A stretch of 7,373 nt of DNA from Emticicia sp043780375 (GCF_043780375.1 NZ_JAYWCU010000250.1:1-7373), one strand, 5' to 3'. Shown: positions 1 to 6,266, numbered from the stretch's first letter. The notes: generated from the sequence alone by a model not told the origin. Made by a program: numbers and translations.

Positions 1-79
1 AGAGGAGGAAGCAAGAATCAGAGAAAACCCATGGGCACGAACTTCGGAGATTTTGAAAAGAGTTTTTGGAGCATCTTGA
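1..79 (+). CDS. C-terminal end of an unidentified protein (5' partial)
   Basis: The frame beginning at base 2 is open to a TGA at 77-79 and encodes about 25 residues rich in Glu and Arg (E-E-E-A-R-I-R-E-N-P-W-A-R-T-S-E-I-L-K-R-V-F-G-A-S). It reads like an amphipathic helical protein end. The frame starting at base 1 is also open, to a TAA at 91-93, but its composition is less protein-like. I chose the base-2 frame on composition and because the stop lies 25 bp before a strong terminator hairpin. I do not recognise the family and 25 residues are too few to assign one. The gene converges on rhaT; a rhamnose-catabolic role would be conceivable from context only and has no sequence support here. 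Confidence 0.5.
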   Translation, partial: EEEARIRENPWARTSEILKRVFGAS

Positions 80-104
80 CAGTTCGCTGGTAATAATCCT
101 CAAT

Positions 105-149
105 AAAAAAGATGGAAGATGTTTAATAAAAACATCTTCCATCTTTTTT
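105..149. terminator. Bidirectional intrinsic terminator between convergent genes
   Basis: A perfect 20-bp inverted repeat (arms 105-124 and 130-149) encloses a 5-nt loop (125-129). The arms begin with A6 and end with T6, so on either strand the GATGGAAGATG-type stem is followed by a U-tract. It sits between the plus-strand gene ending at 79 and rhaT ending at 203 on the minus strand, which is the expected place for a shared terminator of convergent transcription units. Confidence 0.9.
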
Positions 150-202
150 ATGTGGGTAATATCGGGTGTGTATAGCACAAAATCATATTGCACCTAACGG
201 CA

Positions 203-1243
203 TTAATGAACAAAAAAACTGCCCATCCCAATTAGAGCCGTTGAAAAAACGATTAAAAATAGTCCAAAATACAACATTCTCATCGTTGATTTGCTTACAC
301 CTTTCCATTCATTATAGAATAATCCCCAAAGTGTCCCTACCAAAATAATAAATGCCATATGGAGTGTCCAAGATGCAAAATCAAGTGATTTTCCTAACTT
401 TGACTGCCCCATTCCATAAAAAAAGAATTGAAAATACCATGTAACTCCTGCCAACAATGCCCATAAATAGTTCGTTTTCAACGGTGTTTCTTTATTAAGA
501 TAATCTCCAAACGATTTATTTCTAAAATTTAAAATCATACACCAAATAAAGTTTGTTAAGAAACCACCCAAAAGAATGACTGGCAAAATTGCATTGTTCT
601 TGAAAAGTGAGTCAGTACCATTTGCTTCAGCATGAGCTGCGATAGGAGCTCCAGCGGCAAGTCCAAAAGCAAAGCAAGCACTCATAATTCCACAAAAAGT
701 TCCAACCAATAAACCCTTTTTCAAATCAAATTCTTTGATAGATTCTTGTTTTGCTTCTTGATCAAGTTCTTTTTCTTTCATCATTCCTGCTTTACCACAA
801 ACAAAAATACCTATTACACAAACCAAAACACCTGATAATGTTACTTGACCTGAACTTGTAGAAATTAACTCTCCGAATCGTCCTTCGTAAATGGGTGGGA
901 TAAGTGTGCCAAATGCTGCACAAAAGCCTAAAGCAACTGCAACTCCGAGCGAAACGCCTAAATATCTCATGGTTAGACCATACGTTAGCCCACCAAAACC
1001 CCACAAGATTCCAAAAAGTACAGTATAAAAAATTGTCTGACTATCGGCAGCTTGAATGCTTGGAATAAGATTTACGACAGTTAAATAACCAAAAATCCAA
1101 GGGGCTAAAATCCAAGAAGCAATTCCTCCAATAATCCAACCACTTTCCCACGACCATTTTTTAATGTTTTTAAAAGGAATGTAGAAACTTCCTGAGGCGA
1201 AACCACCCAAAAAGTGAAAAATAATACCCAAAAGTGCATTCAT
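203..1243 (-). CDS. rhaT: L-rhamnose/proton symporter RhaT
   Basis: This 346-aa, strongly hydrophobic protein matches the RhaT family (inner-membrane L-rhamnose:H+ symport, drug/metabolite-transporter superfamily) along its whole length. Recognisable stretches shared with E. coli RhaT as I recall it are FYIPFKNIKKWSWE (20-33), YGLTMRYLG (88-96), the LISTSSG region (126-132), EFDLKKGL (171-178), WYFQFFFYGMG (269-279) and SWTLHMAF (291-298). I expect about ten membrane helices; the charged stretch at 153-177 is a cytoplasmic-type loop. The ATG at 1243 is preferred because the N-terminus aligns with the family without extension. It has no obvious Shine-Dalgarno site, which is normal in Bacteroidota. 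It is transcribed alone, away from gldC and towards the terminator at 105-149. No rhamnose catabolic enzyme or RhaR/S-type regulator is identifiable in the window, so the substrate rests on family membership. Confidence 0.93.
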   Translation of the reverse strand: MNALLGIIFHFLGGFASGSFYIPFKNIKKWSWESGWIIGGIASWILAPWIFGYLTVVNLIPSIQAADSQTIFYTVLFGILWGFGGLTYGLTMRYLGVSLGVAVALGFCAAFGTLIPPIYEGRFGELISTSSGQVTLSGVLVCVIGIFVCGKAGMMKEKELDQEAKQESIKEFDLKKGLLVGTFCGIMSACFAFGLAAGAPIAAHAEANGTDSLFKNNAILPVILLGGFLTNFIWCMILNFRNKSFGDYLNKETPLKTNYLWALLAGVTWYFQFFFYGMGQSKLGKSLDFASWTLHMAFIILVGTLWGLFYNEWKGVSKSTMRMLYFGLFLIVFSTALIGMGSFFVH

Positions 1244-1317
1244 TAGTGTTTAGGTTAAGTTTAGAGTTGTTGTTTATACAAAAAGAGTGATGCTTTATAT
1301 CAAAATAATACTAAAAT

Positions 1318-1348
1318 CAAAAATATCCCTTCCTGTACTCTCACGCAA
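1318..1348 (-). promoter_or_regulatory. Candidate Bacteroidota-type promoter of rhaT
   Basis: Read on the minus strand there is TATTTTTG (1318-1325), an exact match to the Bacteroidota -7 consensus TAnnTTTG. A TTG (1346-1348) lies 20 nt further upstream as a -33 element. This would start transcription near 1310 and give a 5' leader of roughly 65-70 nt before the rhaT ATG at 1243. The motif match is direct; promoter activity is inferred, and AT-rich DNA yields such matches by chance. Confidence 0.45.
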
Positions 1349-1450
1349 GTTATGGGGTCAAATATTTTTAGTTCTCAATTTATCACAATCAAATTGAACT
1401 TTCTAAGGTAAAAACCAATTTCTTAATAGTACCTGATATTGTAAAATTTT

Positions 1451-1798
1451 ATGAACAAATCTGAAATTAATTTTTCTGTCGAACTTGACAGCAACCGAAT
1501 TCCCGAAAAAATATTCTGGGACGCTACCGAAAATCCAAATGAGGGAATCAATGAAAGTAGAGCAATTGCCATAAGTGTTTGGGATCATTATCACCGTGGA
1601 CTTCTTGGAATCAATCTTTGGACAAAAGAAATGCCCGTCGAAGAAATGAAACATTTTGCGGTAGATATTGTAGGAAATGTAGCTCAATTAGTTGCCGATG
1701 CAACAGGAGATAAAAAAATGATTGAGATTTTAGAAAGCACTTGTCGTAGTTTGAAGAGACACATTGATGAGGAAGAGAAAAAAAATCCTGCGGTTTGA
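1451..1798 (+). CDS. gldC: Gliding motility protein GldC
   Basis: This 115-aa soluble protein matches GldC, a small cytoplasmic-type protein first defined in Flavobacterium gliding motility, where its loss weakens gliding. Family hallmarks visible are the N-terminal S-E-I-x-F-x-V-E-L-D-x-N-R-I-P-E-K-I-x-W block (4-23), S-V-W-D (42-45) and LWTKEMPVEEMK (56-67), followed by a helical half ending in a charged tail (107-112). Length is the usual ~110 aa. There is no signal peptide or membrane segment. The ATG at 1451 starts the conserved N-terminus almost immediately; the leader is A/T-rich with no Shine-Dalgarno site. In flavobacteria gldC is commonly next to gldB; here it stands alone, divergent from rhaT and convergent with the desaturase gene, so it appears monocistronic. 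Many non-gliding Bacteroidota also carry it, so it does not prove gliding. Confidence 0.92.
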   Translation: MNKSEINFSVELDSNRIPEKIFWDATENPNEGINESRAIAISVWDHYHRGLLGINLWTKEMPVEEMKHFAVDIVGNVAQLVADATGDKKMIEILESTCRSLKRHIDEEEKKNPAV

Positions 1799-1856
1799 GT
1801 AGGCAGCAATAATACTTCTGAATTCTAAATTGAAAGAAAAACTCTTTTCAAAATAT

Positions 1857-1905
1857 AAAAAAAGGGTACTGAATTCTGAGAAAAAGAAACTCAGAATTCA
1901 GCACC
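1857..1905 (-). terminator. Intrinsic terminator downstream of the desaturase gene
   Basis: A 16-bp inverted repeat (arms 1865-1880 and 1890-1905) with a 9-nt A-rich loop has a single non-Watson-Crick position, which becomes a G-U wobble when transcribed from the minus strand. On that strand the stem is followed at once by a run of seven T (1857-1863). On the plus strand no T-tract follows, so it serves the desaturase (stop at 1940) rather than gldC. It could still act as a processing or RNA-stability hairpin for the gldC 3' end. Confidence 0.8.
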
Positions 1906-1939
1906 AAATCAGCGAATCGCCCATATAATCAAAATTAAA

Positions 1940-2680
1940 TTATTTTTTTGGAGTAATAATTTTAGTCCAAGTTAATAACTTAATTACTGGATAAGTTGGG
2001 TCAATTTCATACCATTTCTTAGCAAAATTACTCGACATTGGGTGTTTATGGTGGTTATTCTGAAATAATTCGCCCATCATTAACACATCAAAAATCAATG
2101 AATTTTTTGATTCGTCATGGTTATCAAAATTTTGGTATCCATATTTATGTCCACTCCAATTGACAATTGCTCCATGAATTGGCCCCATCAAAAAATGGAT
2201 TGGTAACAAAAAGAAAAATCCCCAATGTACATCAAAGTACATAAAACCAATCACATAAAAAGCAATATAACTAATACCCCAAACTAAACGAGAAATCCAG
2301 TTATCACCAATTTTGTCTATAATATTCCATTCTGGTAAATCTTTCTCAAAACGCTCTTCAATTTTAAATTTATAGTTCAATAAAGCCCTATAGATTTCTT
2401 TTGTTTTCCACATCATCGTAAACAGGTTTTCGGTGTGGTGAGGCGAGTGCGGGTCTTTTTCGGTATCGCTGTAGGCGTGGTGCATACGGTGCAATATTGC
2501 GTAAGAACGTGGATTCAGAAATGAAGATCCTTGTGTAATATAAGTAAACAAGTAAAAAAAACGCTCCCAAAACTTATTCATTGTGAACATTTTATGAGCA
2601 GAATATCGGTGCAAAAAGAAAGTTTGACTAAACAAAGACAAATACCAATGCCCGAAAAAAAACGATAACGCAACAACCAT
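1940..2680 (-). CDS. Acyl-CoA/fatty acid desaturase (membrane di-iron)
   Basis: This 246-aa protein is of the membrane fatty-acid desaturase family, which inserts a cis double bond into acyl chains using O2 and an electron donor. The three histidine boxes that ligate the di-iron centre are intact: HRYSAH (24-29), HRMHH (64-68) and NNHHKHP (208-214), plus the accessory GHKYG motif and the D-x-x-x-D-P-H-S-P stretch (72-80). Hydrophobic segments lie at about 1-20, 41-55 and 130-175. This is the compact bacterial type, close to delta-9 acyl-CoA desaturases, without a fused cytochrome b5 domain, so a separate ferredoxin or cytochrome would be needed. The ATG at 2680 precedes the family's usual F-x-x-H-W-Y-L-S-L-F start. 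It is followed by its own terminator and preceded by a -7-like box, suggesting independent expression. Regiospecificity cannot be read from sequence. Confidence 0.92.
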   Translation of the reverse strand: MVVALSFFFGHWYLSLFSQTFFLHRYSAHKMFTMNKFWERFFYLFTYITQGSSFLNPRSYAILHRMHHAYSDTEKDPHSPHHTENLFTMMWKTKEIYRALLNYKFKIEERFEKDLPEWNIIDKIGDNWISRLVWGISYIAFYVIGFMYFDVHWGFFFLLPIHFLMGPIHGAIVNWSGHKYGYQNFDNHDESKNSLIFDVLMMGELFQNNHHKHPMSSNFAKKWYEIDPTYPVIKLLTWTKIITPKK

Positions 2681-2720
2681 TATTAATTATTTTTTGAAAG
2701 TGAATAATATTTGTAAAATG

Positions 2721-2728
2721 CAAATATA
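2721..2728 (-). promoter_or_regulatory. Candidate -7 promoter element of the desaturase gene
   Basis: On the minus strand TATATTTG is an exact match to the Bacteroidota -7 consensus TAnnTTTG, 40 bp upstream of the desaturase ATG (2680). That would give a leader of about 30-35 nt. No convincing TTG -33 element occurs at the usual 19-20 nt distance, so this is a motif-only call. Confidence 0.4.
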
Positions 2729-2788
2729 ACAGTCAAACAATAAACTAAAGTGTAATGTTGCCTTGTTTTAGTGCTATTTTGAAAGTTC

Positions 2789-2831
2789 TTTAAAATGTAC
2801 AAAATACTCCCATTGAATTGTACAATTTCAA
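2789..2831. repeat. Imperfect inverted repeat at the 3' end of the DUF4159 gene
   Basis: Arms at 2789-2802 and 2818-2831 (14 bp, two mismatches) share the core TGTACAA / TTGTACA and are separated by 15 nt. The right arm overlaps the TGA stop (2828-2830) of the DUF4159 gene. Transcribed on the minus strand it would form an AU-rich hairpin at the operon's 3' end, but no clean U-tract follows. It may be a weak terminator or 3'-end stabilising hairpin, or an operator for the desaturase gene that starts about 110 bp further on. Confidence 0.5.
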
Positions 2832-3487
2832 TAATTTGTAAAGGCATACTGCACTAAATTGGCTCCCATTTGTAATGCTTTCTGACGAGACTCTTCGGCG
2901 TCATTATAAACGCCCCTATCTTCCCAGCCATTACCCAAATCACATTCATAACTAAAGAAGCTAATCAATTTTCCTTGCCAAATCAAACCAAACCCTTGTG
3001 GAGGTAATCCATCGTGTTCGTGAACCTTGGGTAAACCAGTTGTAAATTTATATTTTTGCTGATAAACAGGATGGGAAAAAGGTAATTCCACGAATTCTAA
3101 TTCTGGAAAAACTTTTTTCATTTCCCGACGAATATATTTATTTAGTCCATAGTTATCATCAATATGTAGAAACCCACCCGAGATGAGGTATTTTCTTAGA
3201 TTTTGAACTTCTCCGTCGCTAAAAACAACATTTCCATGCCCTGTCATGTGAATGAAAGGGTATTGAAATATATTAACATCGCCTACTTCAATGATATCTT
3301 CATCTGGAAAAAGATTCATTTTTAGGTTTTGATTGCAGAACTTAATCAAGTTAGGCATTGAAGTTTTATTGGCATACCAATCTCCGCCACCACTGTACTT
3401 TAATTTGGCAATTTTAACAGTTGGTTGCTGTGCAAATATGTTTGCCCCAAATAATAAAAAGAGAGCTAATATTATATTTTTTTTCAT
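2828..3487 (-). CDS. Secreted DUF4159 domain protein
   Basis: This 219-aa protein begins with a clear signal peptide (M-K-K, hydrophobic core about 5-17, likely cleavage after A-N-I-F-A at 19), so it is exported to the periplasm or outer surface. The rest is a single DUF4159 domain as seen in Bacteroidota: Y-S-G-G-G-D-W-Y-A-N (31-40), Y-P-F-I-H-M-T-G-H-G (76-85), G-G-F-L-H-I-D-D-N-Y-G (104-114) and F-S-H-P-V-Y (138-142). The fold resembles class I glutamine amidotransferase-like domains, but no established activity is known to me. The ATG at 3487 lies one base after the rsmE stop (TAA-A-ATG), implying co-transcription and translational coupling with rsmE. Function is not assigned; its conserved place behind rsmE may be only an operon habit. 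Confidence 0.88.
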   Translation of the reverse strand: MKKNIILALFLLFGANIFAQQPTVKIAKLKYSGGGDWYANKTSMPNLIKFCNQNLKMNLFPDEDIIEVGDVNIFQYPFIHMTGHGNVVFSDGEVQNLRKYLISGGFLHIDDNYGLNKYIRREMKKVFPELEFVELPFSHPVYQQKYKFTTGLPKVHEHDGLPPQGFGLIWQGKLISFFSYECDLGNGWEDRGVYNDAEESRQKALQMGANLVQYAFTNY

Positions 3488-3488
3488 T

Positions 3489-4196
3489 TTACAATAAATT
3501 AATAATTGTACAAGCTACTACACCTGCTGTTTCTGTCCTTAATCTTGAATTTCCGAGGGTAACTACCTGAAAACCAGTCTTTTGTGCTTCAATCACCTCG
3601 TTTTTAGCAAAATCACCCTCAGGCCCAATTAATAAACAATAGGAAGCGTTAGGTTTTAACGATTTAAGCAAAGGTTGGGCATTATCGGTAAGGTGTGCAA
3701 TCAGTTTTTGGTTTTGATTTACTGTCTTTAAAAAGACTTCAAAATCGACTAACTCATTTATTTTGGGCAAATAGGCTTTCAAAGATTGCTTCATTGCCGA
3801 AATAGCAATTTTTTCGAGACGCTCAGTTTTCTGAAATTTTCGCTCCGAATGTTTAGTTAGAATTAGTGAAATTTCATCAATACCAATTTCAACACATTTT
3901 TCAATAAACCATTCGATTCGGTCTGCATTTTTGGTCGGGGCAATCGCAATATGGAGGTAAGCTTCTCTTTTTTGAAAGTCTTTCTGTTCCGAAATAATAC
4001 TAAATTCACATTTCTTGTCGTGAGGTTTTGTAATTTCACATTCATACAAACCACCTATTCCGTCAACTATATGTATAATATCTTTAGCGTTTTTTCGCAA
4101 TACTTTCACACAATGACGTGAATCCTCTTCATTAAGAAAATGATGAGATTTTTCACGAGTGGTGTTCCGAATTTCAGGTTGGTAAAAAAGAAGCAT
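3489..4196 (-). CDS. rsmE: 16S rRNA (uracil(1498)-N(3))-methyltransferase RsmE
   Basis: This 235-aa protein is a SPOUT-class RsmE, which uses S-adenosylmethionine to methylate N3 of U1498 in 16S rRNA of the assembled 30S subunit. The N-terminal PUA-like RNA-binding part (about 1-70) carries H-C-V-K-V-L-R (28-34). The SPOUT domain holds K-N-A-D-R-I-E-W-F-I-E-K-C-V-E-I-G (89-105), A-M-K-Q-S (134-138), the SAM-binding L-I-G-P-E-G-D-F (189-196) and the trefoil-knot motif L-G-N-S-R-L-R-T-E-T-A (214-224). All key blocks are intact and the length is typical. Start is ATG at 4196, three bases after the stop of the upstream esterase gene, and its own stop is one base before the DUF4159 start. It is therefore the middle gene of a compact operon. 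Confidence 0.96.
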   Translation of the reverse strand: MLLFYQPEIRNTTREKSHHFLNEEDSRHCVKVLRKNAKDIIHIVDGIGGLYECEITKPHDKKCEFSIISEQKDFQKREAYLHIAIAPTKNADRIEWFIEKCVEIGIDEISLILTKHSERKFQKTERLEKIAISAMKQSLKAYLPKINELVDFEVFLKTVNQNQKLIAHLTDNAQPLLKSLKPNASYCLLIGPEGDFAKNEVIEAQKTGFQVVTLGNSRLRTETAGVVACTIINLL

Positions 4197-4199
4197 TAT

Positions 4200-6095
4200 T
4201 TAGTTATTCTTGCAACCCCCAATTTCTGCTGTGAAATTACTTCCAACTACAGCATCAAAACCGTGGTTCAAATCAATTGATTTTTTAGCCTCCAAAGTTA
4301 GTTGTTTTGTATTACTTATCGTAACGATTGCAGCAATAGAAATATTTGCCCCAACATAAGAAACATTAGGAAATGTCTTCAAATTAATGTTTTCAAGACA
4401 TTTGAGCGTAATTTCTTTTATTCCTGATTTTGTAGAAGAAGCGTTTTCAGCATAAATACGGTAATAATACTTTTTGTCTAAACTTACTTGTGTATCAAAA
4501 TAATTATCGCCGTTAACTGTGCTAATCTCGCCAAAACTATCTGAATTATCAACCGAACGCTCAATGTGGTACTTGGTTTGACTATTACCATTCCAGCTGA
4601 GTTTTACCATAACCTCTTCGTTTGCAAAAAGTGTTAGTTTAATCGGCGTATCTGGTGGAATAACAGGACCATCTCCCCCAATCACAACATTATCAAAGCT
4701 AAAAGCTCTCATACCTAAAGCATTTTTAAAATGACCCCCATCATAAACTTGCGAACCAAAATTACCGTAAGAAGATGGCAAATAAGAAACAAATTTGGTA
4801 TTTTCGGCATTTGCTACGGTCAAATAAATTTTATTACCAATAGCTTCACCTGATTGTACGACATCATTTTTACCATCAATGTATATGAAATTCTTTATTT
4901 GATATAAAAAACCATTAACTGAAGTATCTTTTGGATAGACCATTTGCATGGTATTATCAAATTCTAATACTAATTTATTATTTTCCCAAAAAGCTCTTTT
5001 TAAATCGGGCGAATAAACTTGCTCAGATAAATTATCATTATAAACTTCTTTACCTACTATCCTTGAAAGCTCGAAAGCAGTTTGGCTATACCCCGCCAAA
5101 GTATAGTGAAGTCCATCATATCCTATGGTCCCTACTGTACTCATCGTTGTTATTTTTGGGTACAAATATTTGGTTCGTCTTTGAAAATCACGTAAAGACG
5201 CTGCCTTGCTATTGTTAAGAGTAAGAATATTAACTTGCGTATTATATAATTTTGTAAGGTTTGGAAAATCTATAACTAAGTTTTTGTAAAGTTTGTCAAA
5301 CTCGGCAGCATATCCTTGCGATTCGACTGGATAGGAACCATCAGTTTCTCCATGACGAAAAATTATATATTTGATTTGATTTCTTAAATCGCTAAAATCA
5401 GTTCTTAAAAGCATTTTGCCATAATCAGTATTTTTATCTGTTGGATTTGATGAGTTTCGGTCATTTAAGACCTTAATATTTGACCCACCAACAGAAGCTT
5501 GAATTACCCCAACAGGATACTCATATTTGTTACATAAAAAACGCATAAATTCCATTGCTCCTGTGCCAGGCCAATGGAAAGTTTCAAAAGGCAAAAACCA
5601 TTCACTATCTCCATTATCATAATTAAAAGTATCGAAATATCGAATAAGCGGATTTGATGCAGGTCTATAAGTTTCAATTCCGCCTGTACCCAAAGCGTTC
5701 GATTGTCCATAAATCAGGAAAATATCTCCACCAGCAACTTTGGTAACAGATTTCATTTCTCTTGTACCATCCAAATAAAGTTTTACAGTGTAGTCATATT
5801 TGCCAGCTTTAATTTTAGGAGAAAAATCAAAGGTTTTTGAAGCATCTAAATTAATAGTATTTTGATAAAAAATATTTCCACCTTGCAAAATTATCAATGT
5901 AACAGATGAATGACCGTTTTCATTAACGATTCCTTTAACAGCTAAAACTGCCTCATTCTGGTTATCTCTCTGTAATACTTGATTGTTTTTGGGGAATTTT
6001 TGATAGCTTATTTGCGTAAAACCTCGGTGCCAACTTATTGTAAGAAGGCTAAACAGTAGAAAAAGGCAATATTTTGAACAGAATTTTATTGACAC
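4200..6095 (-). CDS. Secreted SGNH / sialate O-acetylesterase-like hydrolase with FnIII-like and coathanger-like C-terminus
   Basis: I place the start at the GTG at 6095 (631 aa). A longer open frame reaches a TTG at 6218, but that adds 41 poorly protein-like residues and runs through a promoter-like sequence, whereas the GTG starts a proper signal peptide (S-I-K-F-C-S-K, then a hydrophobic core, then T-Q). Numbering from GTG: an N-terminal beta domain (about 30-120); an SGNH hydrolase domain similar to sialate O-acetylesterases/CE6 with I-Y-G-Q-S-N-A (128-134, nucleophile Ser132), a G-V-I-Q-A-S-V-G-G-S block (196-205), F-R-H-G-E-T-D (246-252) and a C-terminal D-G-L-H (327-330) supplying Asp/His; a further beta region; a P-V-I-P-P-D-T-P linker (477-484) into an FnIII-like domain (about 485-565); and a terminal segment like the Bacteroidota '3-coathanger stack' domain ending G-F-D-A-x-x-G-S-x-F-x-A-E-I-G-G-C. 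It probably deacylates a glycan outside the cytoplasm; substrate unknown. First gene of the operon with rsmE. Confidence 0.82.
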   Translation of the reverse strand: MSIKFCSKYCLFLLFSLLTISWHRGFTQISYQKFPKNNQVLQRDNQNEAVLAVKGIVNENGHSSVTLIILQGGNIFYQNTINLDASKTFDFSPKIKAGKYDYTVKLYLDGTREMKSVTKVAGGDIFLIYGQSNALGTGGIETYRPASNPLIRYFDTFNYDNGDSEWFLPFETFHWPGTGAMEFMRFLCNKYEYPVGVIQASVGGSNIKVLNDRNSSNPTDKNTDYGKMLLRTDFSDLRNQIKYIIFRHGETDGSYPVESQGYAAEFDKLYKNLVIDFPNLTKLYNTQVNILTLNNSKAASLRDFQRRTKYLYPKITTMSTVGTIGYDGLHYTLAGYSQTAFELSRIVGKEVYNDNLSEQVYSPDLKRAFWENNKLVLEFDNTMQMVYPKDTSVNGFLYQIKNFIYIDGKNDVVQSGEAIGNKIYLTVANAENTKFVSYLPSSYGNFGSQVYDGGHFKNALGMRAFSFDNVVIGGDGPVIPPDTPIKLTLFANEEVMVKLSWNGNSQTKYHIERSVDNSDSFGEISTVNGDNYFDTQVSLDKKYYYRIYAENASSTKSGIKEITLKCLENINLKTFPNVSYVGANISIAAIVTISNTKQLTLEAKKSIDLNHGFDAVVGSNFTAEIGGCKNN

Positions 6096-6144
6096 AGTAT
6101 TCTTTTGTAATCTAAATATAACTAGGAAATAGAAAAAAACGTGC

Positions 6145-6174
6145 CAAATATGTTTTTTACAATTAAAAAAACAA
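6145..6174 (-). promoter_or_regulatory. Candidate promoter of the esterase-rsmE-DUF4159 operon
   Basis: On the minus strand a TTG (6172-6174) is followed after exactly 19 nt by CATATTTG (6145-6152), a 7-of-8 match to the Bacteroidota -7 box. Transcription would start near 6138, about 43 nt upstream of the GTG at 6095. A second, weaker -7-like TATATTTA lies at 6113-6120. If either is used, the TTG start at 6218 cannot be the translation start, which supports the shorter protein. Confidence 0.45.
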
Positions 6175-6240
6175 AAAAGCTTGATACTTTCAGAAAAATA
6201 TGCCGCACTTTCAAGCAAAAAGCTACTAATTAATCAATTA

Positions 6241-6266
6241 AGTAGTTGTTTTTAAATAATCGACAA
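6241..6266 (+). repeat. Terminal inverted repeat of the IS (transposase 3' side)
   Basis: Positions 1-7 (AGTAGTT) and 17-26 (TAATCGACAA) are identical to the reverse complement of 7345-7370; about 20 of 26 positions match overall. The transposase stop codon (6252-6254) lies inside this repeat. Confidence 0.85.

Noticed and set aside
1..93. Alternative open frame at base 1 ending at TAA 91-93
   Set aside because: Its translation (many Gly, Ser, Trp, Asn without pattern) looks less like a protein end than the base-2 frame; the region is too short to be certain.
166..348. Short plus-strand ORF of 60 codons
   Set aside because: It overlaps the 3' end of rhaT on the opposite strand, has no family resemblance, and crosses the convergent region behind a strong terminator.
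1363..1370. TATTTTTA as a -7 box for gldC
   Set aside because: Last position deviates from TAnnTTTG and no TTG lies at the right distance upstream; the gldC promoter remains unidentified.
1403..1687. 94-codon minus-strand ORF overlapping gldC
   Set aside because: It is antisense to the well-conserved gldC and its translation shows no recognisable family features.
1829..1856. Weak hairpin (TTGAAAG ... CTTTTCAA) behind gldC
   Set aside because: The arms are short and bulged and no T-tract follows on the plus strand.
4931..5218. 95-codon plus-strand ORF inside the hydrolase gene
   Set aside because: It is antisense to a conserved domain region of the hydrolase; the composition is that of a shadow frame.
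6167..6216. Possible terminator upstream of the hydrolase (GCTTGA/TCAAGC arms followed by T6GT7 on the minus strand)
   Set aside because: The stem is only 6 bp with a loop of about 26 nt, and the T-rich tract overlaps the proposed -33 element; too weak to call.
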